NCBI GenBank assembly: GCA_963820955.1 | Contig: CAWGCA010000039.1 | Location: 1-64,000 of the forward strand | Length of the DNA stretch: 64,000 nucleotides | Direction: 5' to 3' | DNA from: CAWGCA01 sp963820955 | GTDB taxonomy: Bacteria > Pseudomonadota > Gammaproteobacteria > Chromatiales > Chromatiaceae | Shown here: piece after piece, positions 24,805 to 32,099 of the stretch | Position numbering within the stretch: the first letter of the stretch is position 1 | How the letters are laid out: every line of letters begins with the position of its first letter | Translations under genes and position numbers: made by a program | Notes under the pieces: model-generated | The model's input: only the letters and a program-made list of their open reading frames with translations | Databases searched by the model: none | What the model was told of the DNA's origin: nothing

Positions 24805-25222
24805 CGTTGTTGCATATATCCACCCGGCTAGCTTCGTTACCCTTCAGTATACTGGGCTAATTCGGAAATCAGACTTTATCTTCAGGTATCGCGCTCGAAA
24901 CTGTTCGACCTAGAGCCGCACATTGGTGCGCCGCGGTAGTATTACCTTCTGGGGCGACGAGAATGCGCTGTCGGCCTGGAGTAATCAGACAGAACCCAGG
25001 GGGGGCGCGGTCGACCTCGGATCTAAGCGGATAGCGCCACCGAATGCGCACGGGTCGCCAAGGCCGTTTTACATCTCAGCCTGCATGCGACCCAAGGATT
25101 CCTATAATCGTTCGTACAGCTGATGGACACCGTACTTCCGGTACCCGGACTACACGACGGTGGGCCGGTGTTAGAGTGCACTAGATACGCAATGACAGAC
25201 TGCACCGACGAAACAAGCGAGG
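24805..25222 (+). mobile_element. IS5-family remnant, left half
   Basis: It starts with the same CGTTGTTGCATA terminus as the IS5 copy at 27099 and continues with the shared CGGAAATCAGACT. A frame at about 24923 reads LVRRGSITFWGDENALSAW, the usual N-terminal block of IS5 transposases, then broken frames with HLSLHATQGFL and VQLMDTVLPVP. The catalytic half is missing. The 25194-25216 part (AGACTGCACCGACGAAACAA) repeats leader sequence of the same element. Multiple lesions make this true decay. Confidence 0.65.
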
Positions 25223-25308
25223 CCGCCTTATCTGGAGATAGCCTCAACTCTGGGGTGGAAGGGATCTAGTAACTTGATCCCTGCCGCTTGTGTCATACTT
25301 CACTACAG

Positions 25309-25337
25309 TGTGCCATAATACTATCGTATATGGCACA
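25309..25337. promoter_or_regulatory. Perfect dyad upstream of AbrB-VapC locus
   Basis: TGTGCCATA-N11-TATGGCACA lies 21 bases before the antitoxin start. AbrB-type antitoxins bind such inverted repeats to repress their own operon, so it is a likely operator. Confidence 0.65.
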
Positions 25338-25357
25338 TAAAGCAGACTATACGCCCG

Positions 25358-25615
25358 ATGGAAAGTCATAATGAGATTCAACTTAGTGCTCAGGGTAGGC
25401 TGGTGATTCCCGCAGCCTTGCGTCGGGCACTGGGTTTCAAGCCTGGAGACAAGCTGATTGCCTACCAGGAAGATGGTAGGTTGGTGTTGGAGAAAAGCAG
25501 CACCATCGAACGCCGCCTTAAACAACGTTTCGATCATATCCCAGAGGGTGAGTATCTTGCTGACGAACTGATCGCGGAGCGCCGGGCAGAGGCTCACCGG
25601 GAGGCGGGTGAGTGA
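25358..25615 (+). CDS. AbrB/SpoVT-type antitoxin
   Basis: 85 residues; the first 45 form the swapped-hairpin AbrB domain: IQLSAQGRLVIPAALRRALG, FKPGDKLIAYQEDGRLVLEK. The acidic C-terminal tail (IPEGEYLADELIAERRAEA) would neutralise the toxin. The ATG used is 20 bases after a strong dyad. The stop overlaps the toxin GTG start, the coupling expected of a VapBC pair. Confidence 0.88.
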   Translation: MESHNEIQLSAQGRLVIPAALRRALGFKPGDKLIAYQEDGRLVLEKSSTIERRLKQRFDHIPEGEYLADELIAERRAEAHREAGE

Positions 25616-25992
25616 AACTGGTGCTGGATGCTTCGGCCGTGCTTGCGTGGTTGCACGATGAGCCGGGAGGCGAACAGGTCGGTAATCATCTGCCCGAATC
25701 ATGCATATCCAGCGTGAATTGGTCCGAGGTAGTGCAGAAGTCGCTGACTAGAAAGGTTAATATCGACGGTATGCGTGAGGAGTTTGTGGCTCTCGGTTTA
25801 TCGATCGAACCTTTCGACGCCTCTCAGGCTGAAATTACCGGTCGCCTCTGGAGTTCGACTCGAAAGCACGGCATGTCCTTGGGTGACCGCGCCTGTCTTG
25901 CTCTGGCAAAAGAGATGTCTCTGCCTGTACTGACTGCGGACCGAGCGTGGAAGCAATTGAAACTAGATCTAGACATCCGTCTTCTGCGCTGA
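25612..25992 (+). CDS. VapC-type PIN toxin
   Basis: 126 residues with the PIN pattern: MKLVLDASAVLAWLHDEPGG (first Asp), SSVNWSEVVQK (Glu), LGDRACLALAKEMSLPVLTA (third Asp) and DRAW. This arrangement predicts Mg-dependent RNase activity. The GTG start lies within the end of the antitoxin gene. All acidic residues seem intact. Second PIN toxin of the island. Confidence 0.88.
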   Translation: MKLVLDASAVLAWLHDEPGGEQVGNHLPESCISSVNWSEVVQKSLTRKVNIDGMREEFVALGLSIEPFDASQAEITGRLWSSTRKHGMSLGDRACLALAKEMSLPVLTADRAWKQLKLDLDIRLLR

Positions 25993-26251
25993 AATCTAGG
26001 GTGACAGGGAAGAAATCGGCTTTGTGTATGCTGAGTGGGTTTAAGGAGTGGGTTCCCTGTCGCTCCACAAAACTCATCCGCCTCGAAAAACAATGACTTA
26101 GGCTTCATTCGGATTTCTGGTATCGGTGCCGGCTCGCTCTTGAAATTCTTAGGACAGCATAGCTGCGACCCTCCACAGTTCATACAAGACGCTACTCGAA
26201 AATTAGCAACTAATAAACAGTTGCGTCAATATGGAAAATTGCTATACTGTT

Positions 26252-26272
26252 TGCAACTGAAATGGAGTTGCA
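26252..26272. promoter_or_regulatory. Dyad at start of hicA remnant
   Basis: TGCAACT-N7-AGTTGCA straddles the ATG of the broken hicA. A HicB-type antitoxin with a ribbon-helix-helix tail would plausibly bind here. Confidence 0.5.
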
Positions 26273-26523
26273 GTTGGGAAAGCGCGAAAAACTGATTGCC
26301 AGACTTAAAGACTGTCCCGGCAGACTTCACCTGGCAGGAATTAAATGTCTTGTTAAAAGCATTGGGCTGTAAGGAAGTACAGGGAAGCGGTTCGCGGGTG
26401 AAGTTCGATAGCGGTAAAGCAGATCAGATGATCAATCTGCACAAACCTCATCCTGAAAATATCGTATAACGCTATGCACGCCGGCAACTGATCGAGAAAC
26501 TGGAACAGGGTGGATTGATATGA
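26262..26523 (+). pseudogene. hicA: HicA-like toxin, frameshifted and with a stop
   Basis: The start reads GKREKLIARLKDCP. The rest lies in another frame: ADFTWQELNVLLKALGC, GSGSRVKF, MINLHKPHPENIV, a TAA, then RYARRQLIEKLEQGGLI. These are the HicA double-stranded RNA-binding-like fold with the catalytic His in NLHKPHP. An extra G near 26314 and an ochre codon at about 26467-26469 both break it. Its final TGA overlaps the hicB ATG. Two separate lesions argue for real loss of the toxin. Confidence 0.75.
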
Positions 26524-26855
26524 AACTCATGGAGTACAAAGGTTTTTACGGGTCCGTCGAGGCCAGTGTAGAGGACGGGTGCCTGTTCGGTAAGTTGGAA
26601 TTTATCGATCCCCTGGTGAACTATGAGGGAGACACGGTGCAGGAGATAGAGGCGGCGTTTCACGAAGCCGTGAATGACTATTTAGAAACTTGCGAAGAGT
26701 TGAGTGTTGAGCCTCAGAAGTCTTACCGGGGCACATTTAACGTTCGAATCGGTCGGGATCTACACCGGGCAGCAGCGATAGCAGCAAAACAAAAGGACAT
26801 CAATCTAAACGAGCTAGTAAAGCGGGCAATTGAGCGCGAAGTTTCGGCGCAGTAG
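26520..26855 (+). CDS. hicB: HicB-family antitoxin
   Basis: 111 residues. The N-terminal partial RNase H-like fold is typical (YKGFYGSVEASVEDGCLFGK, VNYEGDTVQEIEAAFHEAVN, DYLETCEE). The C-terminal ribbon-helix-helix (GTFNVRIGRDLHRAAAIAAK, INLNELVKRAIE) binds DNA. HicB neutralises HicA and represses the operon. Here the frame is intact while the partner is dead, so it is an orphan antitoxin that might still protect against a homologous HicA. Confidence 0.87.
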   Translation: MKLMEYKGFYGSVEASVEDGCLFGKLEFIDPLVNYEGDTVQEIEAAFHEAVNDYLETCEELSVEPQKSYRGTFNVRIGRDLHRAAAIAAKQKDINLNELVKRAIEREVSAQ

Positions 26856-26966
26856 AAAGCATGCGAACGGTTGAACAACATGGGGTCAATGGAAATTGCG
26901 AAATTTGTGCTTAGTTGAATGGCAAAACGAGTGGCATTGACCGTAAGTTATTGATATACCGAGATT

Positions 26967-27018
26967 GCAGCGGCCTGTAAAGCCGTGGGCCGCGGTTCGA
27001 TTCCGGGCTCAGCCTCCA
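26967..27018 (+). repeat. tRNA-Cys 3'-end remnant with CCA, copy 2 (candidate att site)
   Basis: GCAGCGGCCTGTAAAGCCGT is followed by the T-arm and CTCAGCC-T-CCA, that is acceptor strand, discriminator and encoded CCA. The anticodon GCA has become GTA. The 5' half of a tRNA is absent. About 45 bases upstream (CGAGTGGCAT, TTATTGA-ATATA) are shared with the copy at 34648, as expected for attachment sites of related integrative elements. Confidence 0.75.
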
Positions 27019-27098
27019 TCTAAATAAATTAAAAAAATCAGATAGATAATGCGATTATGAGCGCCTTTTTTGTGTCCGTTAATAATGGTTAAAAGCGG

Positions 27099-27854
27099 CG
27101 TTGTTGCATAAATCAGGCAGCCCGAGTTCATCACCCTTCGCTATACTGAGCTGATGCGGAAATCAGACTGCACCGACGAAGCAAGCGCGGCACGTGGTCA
27201 TAGACACCACCGGGTTGAAGGTATTCGGTGCGGGTGAATGGTATGTCCGCAAGCATGGCATGGGACGCGATCGCCGTCGTACCTGGAGAAAGCTTCATCT
27301 GGGGGTAGACGAGGAAACGAAGGAGATTGTCGCCGTCGATCTGACCCCGAGCAACATTCACGATAGCTCACACCTGCCAGTCATGCTGGACCAGGTGATA
27401 GGCGAAGTAGATCAGGTGTCTGGTGACCGGGGGTACGACACCTGGAGATGTTATCAGGCGATTCTGGCGCGTGGGGCGGTTCCGACGATTCCACCGCGGC
27501 GCAATGCGAGGCTGAGCGCAGTCAAAGATCCGCCATCGTTCAAGGCCGTGCGAGATGCGGTGTTGTGCTGCATCAAGAGTAAGGGACGCTACCCGTGGCG
27601 GACTTCAAGTGGGGCTGCGCGTCAGAGCCTGGCAGAGAACGCGGTTTCCCGTTTCAAGGCTTTGGTTGGTGTGCAACTGATGTCACGAAGGTTTGACACG
27701 CAGCAGGTAGTAGAGGCCATGGTCAAATGCCGAGTTCTGAATCGGATGGCGGCGCTAGAAATGCCTAAGTCCAAACGCATTCCAGTGGTTTGATCTGCCT
27801 CTTTTTAAAAGAGTATAGGGATTCATCGCGTCGGTTCCGAATATTGCAACAACG
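27099..27854 (+). mobile_element. IS5-family element with internal deletion
   Basis: The left terminus CGTTGTTGCATA (27099) and right terminus TATTGCAACAACG (27842-27854) form inverted ends around a transposase fragment. At about 756 bases it is shorter than complete IS5 elements; the transposase N-terminus is missing between the left end and 27194. Confidence 0.7.
27194..27793 (+). pseudogene. IS5-family transposase, N-terminal deletion
   Basis: 199 residues of the DDE domain: VIDTTGLKVFGAGEWYVRKH (first Asp), WRKLHLGVDEETKEIVAVDL, SGDRGYDTWRCYQAI (second Asp), PWRTSSGAARQSLAENAVSR with the Glu in the VSRFKAL context. About 120 N-terminal residues are absent, so the enzyme cannot be functional. 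The missing half resembles the remnant at 24805-25222, as if one element had been split and rearranged. Confidence 0.8.
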
Positions 27855-27928
27855 TTTAAAAGGACAACCAATTCTGTGTAGAATCCGGAACCTGTTGAAA
27901 CTTGAAAGTTGGCGAGGTTATTTGATTT

Positions 27929-28990
27929 ATGAGCATTGAGGAGCTGCTGCAGCTGCAATTCCTTGGCAACCCCCTGTTATCCTGGCTTTATGCGGGGCTC
28001 GCGTTTTTCTTAACCGCAGTAGGTCTACGTCTATTGCTGCGCTTCCTAGCCAGACGCTTGGTCGAGTTTACGCAGCATACCGAGACCAAGCTGGACGATG
28101 CCCTGGTCGAACTAATGAGTCAGACTAAATGGTGGATGCTTGCAATTGTTGGCGTCTATGCAGCCACTTGCTTGCTCGAGTTGCCGGAACGTCTAAGCAA
28201 CTGGATTGAGGGAGCCGTCGCGGTTGCACTCTTCCTCCAGACCGGCATTTGGATCAGCCGGATGATCGCAGTATGGGTTGAGAACTCACGTAAGCGCAGC
28301 CTGGCCAAGTCGGCCGCTGCGGCCACGGGTCTCTATGTCATCGGGATCGTCGGTCGAATAGTCATCTGGTCGATCGTGTTACTCCTGATACTCGACAACC
28401 TCGGTGTGAATGTCACTGCGCTTGTCGCAAGCTTGGGAGTAGGCGGTGTTGCGGTGGCACTGGCGGTGCAGAATATCCTGGGGGATCTGTTCGCCTCTTT
28501 CTCGATCATCTTTGACAAACCGTTTGTGGTCGGTGATTTTCTGGCCGTCGACAAGTACGTGGGCAGCGTTGAGCATGTAGGCCTAAAAACAACGCGCCTG
28601 CGGAGCCTGACTGGAGAGCAGCTGGTGTTCTCGAATTCTGACCTGCTCGGCAGTCGTATCCAGAACTATGGAAGGATGAAAGAGCGGCGTGTGGCATTCG
28701 AGATCGGCGTGACCTACCAGACGCCAAGGGAAAAATTGGAACGCATACCTCAGATGTTGCAGGAGGTTATCGAGCAACAGTCTCGGACCCGGTTCGATCG
28801 TGCGCATTTCAAATCGTATGGTGATTATTCACTCGTTTTCGAAACCGTCTACTATGTCGACACTCCGGACTACAATGTGTATATGGATATACATCAAAGG
28901 GTGAACCTGGGTATCCATGAAAAGTTCGAGCAGGCGCAAATCGAGTTTGCCTACCCAACCCGAACTGTGTTCATAAGACGGGATTCATGA
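27929..28990 (+). CDS. MscS-family mechanosensitive channel
   Basis: 353 residues with about five hydrophobic segments in the first 190. The MscS core starts with the pore helix ALVASLGVGGVAVALAVQNI (Gly/Ala packing of TM3), followed by GDLFASFSIIFDKPFVVGD and the beta domain with VGLKTTRLRSLTGEQLVFSN. The channel gates on membrane tension and releases solutes on hypo-osmotic shock. It is longer than E. coli MscS by extra N-terminal membrane helices, like YnaI/YbdG types. Monocistronic, next to the IS5 right end. Confidence 0.9.
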   Translation: MSIEELLQLQFLGNPLLSWLYAGLAFFLTAVGLRLLLRFLARRLVEFTQHTETKLDDALVELMSQTKWWMLAIVGVYAATCLLELPERLSNWIEGAVAVALFLQTGIWISRMIAVWVENSRKRSLAKSAAAATGLYVIGIVGRIVIWSIVLLLILDNLGVNVTALVASLGVGGVAVALAVQNILGDLFASFSIIFDKPFVVGDFLAVDKYVGSVEHVGLKTTRLRSLTGEQLVFSNSDLLGSRIQNYGRMKERRVAFEIGVTYQTPREKLERIPQMLQEVIEQQSRTRFDRAHFKSYGDYSLVFETVYYVDTPDYNVYMDIHQRVNLGIHEKFEQAQIEFAYPTRTVFIRRDS

Positions 28991-29009
28991 TCAGGGGTGT
29001 GACTGTGTC

Positions 29010-29112
29010 TGTCTGCTGTGGGTCCCGAAAATAGGATCCTATTAAATCTATTGTATATATCTGGATGATGTTTGATCCTTGGATCCATGGTACGGCTAAT
29101 CCAGTTTATTCT
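29010..29112. repeat. Dispersed ~105-bp repeat, copy 2
   Basis: Begins near CTGCTGTGGGTCCCGAAAAT and ends at CCATGGTACGGCTAATCCAG. It matches the repeat at 24670 with scattered substitutions and lies just after the mscS stop. The second copy makes a mobile origin likely. Confidence 0.6.
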
Positions 29113-29277
29113 GTATCGGAGATCAGGACAAAGGCCAAAAATTAGGCCTGCTGACCGGCTGCTCTGGTGCTTCATAGCGAAATTATGGGCGGACTGGCGC
29201 GCCGCGCTGTACTTTGTCCAGCCCAGGACCGTGACGACCTGATTCCGCGACTACTGGCGCGCGCTCAGTCAGTCGCC

Positions 29278-29541
29278 AAGCGCTGGGTAAGATCGGTAAA
29301 AGAGGAAGCGCTATCGAAGCTGATACTATTTGGTGAGGCTTCCCTGAGGCGTGTCCTTCGCGAGTACCTGATTTATTTTCACCGGGAGCGTAACCATCAA
29401 GGAAAAGCTAATGTGCTTCTGTTCCCATCGAATCGCCACTCTGCGTCCAGCGCAGATCGATCTGTCCGCTGTCGTGAACGGTTAGGCGGACTCCTCAAGT
29501 ACTACCATCGAGAAGCTGCATGAGTATTTTGACCTTAAGAC
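29278..29541 (+). pseudogene. rve-type IS transposase, 3' fragment
   Basis: KRWVRSVKEEALSKLILFGE to GGLLKYYHREAA is almost identical to the end of the copy at 34768-35835, and the identity continues past the stop (GAGTATTTTGACC). Only the last quarter of the integrase-core domain is present. It lies where a Kef-type antiporter gene is cut off, so it, or the IS it came from, caused that truncation. Confidence 0.85.
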
Positions 29542-29865
29542 CACTGCCACGAGATCCGGAATAATCAGGATACCGATGGCCACACGGCCGTGAAAAGCGC
29601 GCAGCTCGCCCTTTTCTTCCAGTATCTTGGTGGTGACCACTGTGCTGGAAAAACCCAGGGCGGTGCCGAGGACTATCGATACCTTCCAGTCACGCCCCGT
29701 GAGGACATGGATACCAGGGGCCAGCAGCAGGACGGAGACGACGAGATGGGCCAGGCCACCGACCCAGACCTGGGGCGGCAGCACGTTCTTCAGCCGCAGC
29801 TTCAGCCCCAAGGAAAGCAACAGCAGGACGACGCCGAGGTGGGCAATGTGCAAAAATCCATTCTT
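29539..29865 (-). pseudogene. Kef/CPA2-type cation-proton antiporter fragment
   Basis: In the reverse frame residues NGFLHIAHLGVVLLLLSLGL to IGILIIPDLVAVVLR match the central membrane helices of KefB-like antiporters, including GFSSTVVTTKILEEKGELRA. The sequence then turns abruptly into antisense of the IS fragment. The N-terminus is also missing: the frame before it is non-homologous. About 110 residues of a roughly 400-residue transporter domain remain, so it is nonfunctional. Confidence 0.75.
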
Positions 29866-29975
29866 CACAGGCCATTGTTCACGGCTGTCCCGATACTGAT
29901 ATTTTCGCTTTCGAGCTGCACCACCGTTCCTGACCGATCCAGGTCTTTCCGCAGCACTGGGACGTGCTGCCGTTT

Positions 29976-31376
29976 TCACTCGCTGCGGACGGTTACAGCT
30001 GTTGGGGGCTTCTGGTCTTGTGTATCGGACGGTGCCACCAGCAGCGAAGTACCCACGCACAGCTCGCGCAGCGTGATGCCCGCCAGGGCGTTATCCACGG
30101 CCTGATCTACGCGGCTGATGATGTCATCCACGGCCCGCTCCCGGCACGGGTGTTGAGTGCCTGGATCGGATCCTTCACCGCCGCTGCGGACCGTGTCGAG
30201 AAGGGTTTTCACCGCAATCCCTTCCGGGGCCTGCGCGGGCACATAGATAAACGGATCCTCGCCCGCCGCGATCACCAGTCCGCGGGCTTCCAGAGGATCG
30301 ATGATGCTTATCACAGCATCCGTCGGTACTGCCAGATGTTTCGCCAGAGCCTCCAGGGTCCATGGCCTGGTGCCGCGAAAGTGGCTTTGGGTGATTAAAC
30401 ACATCGCCGACAGGGCCAGACGTTCCTTCAACCGGTTGCTCAGACCCGTATCACGGCTGCGCACGGTCAGGTACTCGGGGTGTTGGTGATAAAAAGCGAT
30501 GCTGGCACCTACCAGCAGGATAAGCCATGCCACGTAAAGCCAAATCATGAATAAGATCAGGATCGCGAACCCGGAGTAGATGGCGGCGTACTTGGTCGAG
30601 GTAACAACGAACGAAGCAAAGCCCCAGCCAACCGTCTGCCAGAGGAAACCCGCAACCAATGCCCCGATGGCGGCGGAAACTAAGCGCACCCGTGTATTGG
30701 GAACAAACTTGTAGACGAATGTGAATGCCGCTATTACGAACAGGTAGGGTAAAAAGGTCCCGATAGATTCGACCATCCAGGCGAGGATAGGTAACTTGAC
30801 GAGTGATTGTACTACCGAGTTGCTCATGAGTGATGCGGTTGCCCCCAACGCAGAGAAGAGCAGGACCGGACCGACCATAATGACACTCAGATAATCCCTG
30901 AATCGCTCGACGAAAGAACGCCCCTGCCTGATGTGCCAGGTATAGTTGAAGGCGCGCTCGATCTTTTGGACCAGCGAAATTACTGTATAAATGAGCAAAC
31001 CGAGACCAACCGCACCGAGGACCCCTACTTTGATGTTGTCGACGAAGCCGATCACACTGGCTGTGATCTCTGCGCCCCTGTTCCCCAGGGGCATCATGAA
31101 ATTGAGCATTATGGGCTCAATCTGATTGTGTACGTCAAAGGCCTTCAGCACCGAAAAGCTGACCGCCAGCAGCGGGACCAGTGAGAGCAGTGTAGTATAA
31201 ACGAGACTCATTGCCTGCAGGCTCAACTGGCCGTCCATCAGGTCGCGGCCCACCAGATAAATCAGGCGGACCCATCTTAAAAATCCGCCTCTCCACCAGG
31301 GTAAGCAGGTGAGATCCGGGCTCCAGACCGCTCGTGAAAGTCTGCGCCGGAGTTCTTGGGCGCTTGCGTATTTCAT
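29976..31376 (-). CDS. YihY/BrkB-family membrane protein
   Basis: 466 residues. About 35-320 hold six or so transmembrane helices in the YihY/BrkB pattern: QLSLQAMSLVYTTLLSLVPL, RAFNYTWHIRQGRSFVERFR, LPYLFVIAAFTFVYKFVPNT, GALVAGFLWQ. The C-terminal 140 residues are cytosolic and look like a winged helix (PWTLEALAKHLAVPTDAVIS), found in the longer members. The family was once called ribonuclease BN in error; the function is unresolved, with transport or envelope roles suggested. The start ATG at 31376 is the first of the conserved frame. Confidence 0.85.
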   Translation of the reverse strand: MKYASAQELRRRLSRAVWSPDLTCLPWWRGGFLRWVRLIYLVGRDLMDGQLSLQAMSLVYTTLLSLVPLLAVSFSVLKAFDVHNQIEPIMLNFMMPLGNRGAEITASVIGFVDNIKVGVLGAVGLGLLIYTVISLVQKIERAFNYTWHIRQGRSFVERFRDYLSVIMVGPVLLFSALGATASLMSNSVVQSLVKLPILAWMVESIGTFLPYLFVIAAFTFVYKFVPNTRVRLVSAAIGALVAGFLWQTVGWGFASFVVTSTKYAAIYSGFAILILFMIWLYVAWLILLVGASIAFYHQHPEYLTVRSRDTGLSNRLKERLALSAMCLITQSHFRGTRPWTLEALAKHLAVPTDAVISIIDPLEARGLVIAAGEDPFIYVPAQAPEGIAVKTLLDTVRSGGEGSDPGTQHPCRERAVDDIISRVDQAVDNALAGITLRELCVGTSLLVAPSDTQDQKPPTAVTVRSE

Positions 31377-31863
31377 GGATTCACCAAGATTTCAAAAAGA
31401 AAATACTACCCTAAAGTATAGGAAGTGTGCACACTGCCAAGATTAGTTTCAGTTTATCCACCGGAGTTTCGGTAACAGAAGACAGAGCCGGTCTGCACCG
31501 TTTGAACGCCCGGTGAACCTGGGTGTCTGTTCGAATACTCAGCGCAGGTGATACGCAATTGGGTTTTGGCAGTGAGACCCGGATAGAGGCCAGCGAGAAG
31601 ATGACCTGACCATGGCTGAACCTGAGGAACTACGCTTCCTGCGCCGTGGGGTCTGTATCGCCGGAATGTGGAGGTAAAGAAAATCGATTCTTGGTGGCAA
31701 GAGCGGCAGAATCAGGCAAGTTTCTGCAAAGTAATTAAGTGGACTACTATAATGGGAACGAACAAGCGTGAATATATCCGTAACGGCTCATACCCATCGA
31801 TAAAAATTCTTATACAGCGGTGGCACCCACCTGCAGAACCGGTCTCAATACTCGATTCCAGTG
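31377..31863. other. Gene-free region before the MITE
   Basis: Nothing convincing. A 66-codon frame at 31668 and a 21-codon frame at 31612 have no family resemblance. The brkB promoter (reverse strand) should lie at the left. Confidence 0.4.
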
Positions 31864-31986
31864 ACTAGTGTAGGTCGTCACAAATAACGTAACAGTTGAA
31901 TATCCCTGTTTTACTGGGTTTCAGCGATTTGATAGCCGAAAACACTGCGTTTATAAGTTACAAACTGTTTGGCGACCTACACTAGT
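31864..31986. mobile_element. 123-bp MITE with 14-bp perfect terminal repeats
   Basis: ACTAGTGTAGGTCG at the left and CGACCTACACTAGT at the right are perfect inverted copies around an AT-rich core with no ORF. The TA inside each end (ac-TA-gtgt / acac-TA-gt) would fit a TA target duplication as in IS630/Tc1 elements. That family assignment is an inference. Confidence 0.7.
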
Positions 31987-32099
31987 TGACGAGGACTGGG
32001 CCCATAAAACCGATCAGATTAAGATCTGTGATCTAACTGAACAATCTGTTACAGCGGTGTCCTGGGATCGCCCAGCGGGTAATCATTTGGCCCAGCTAT

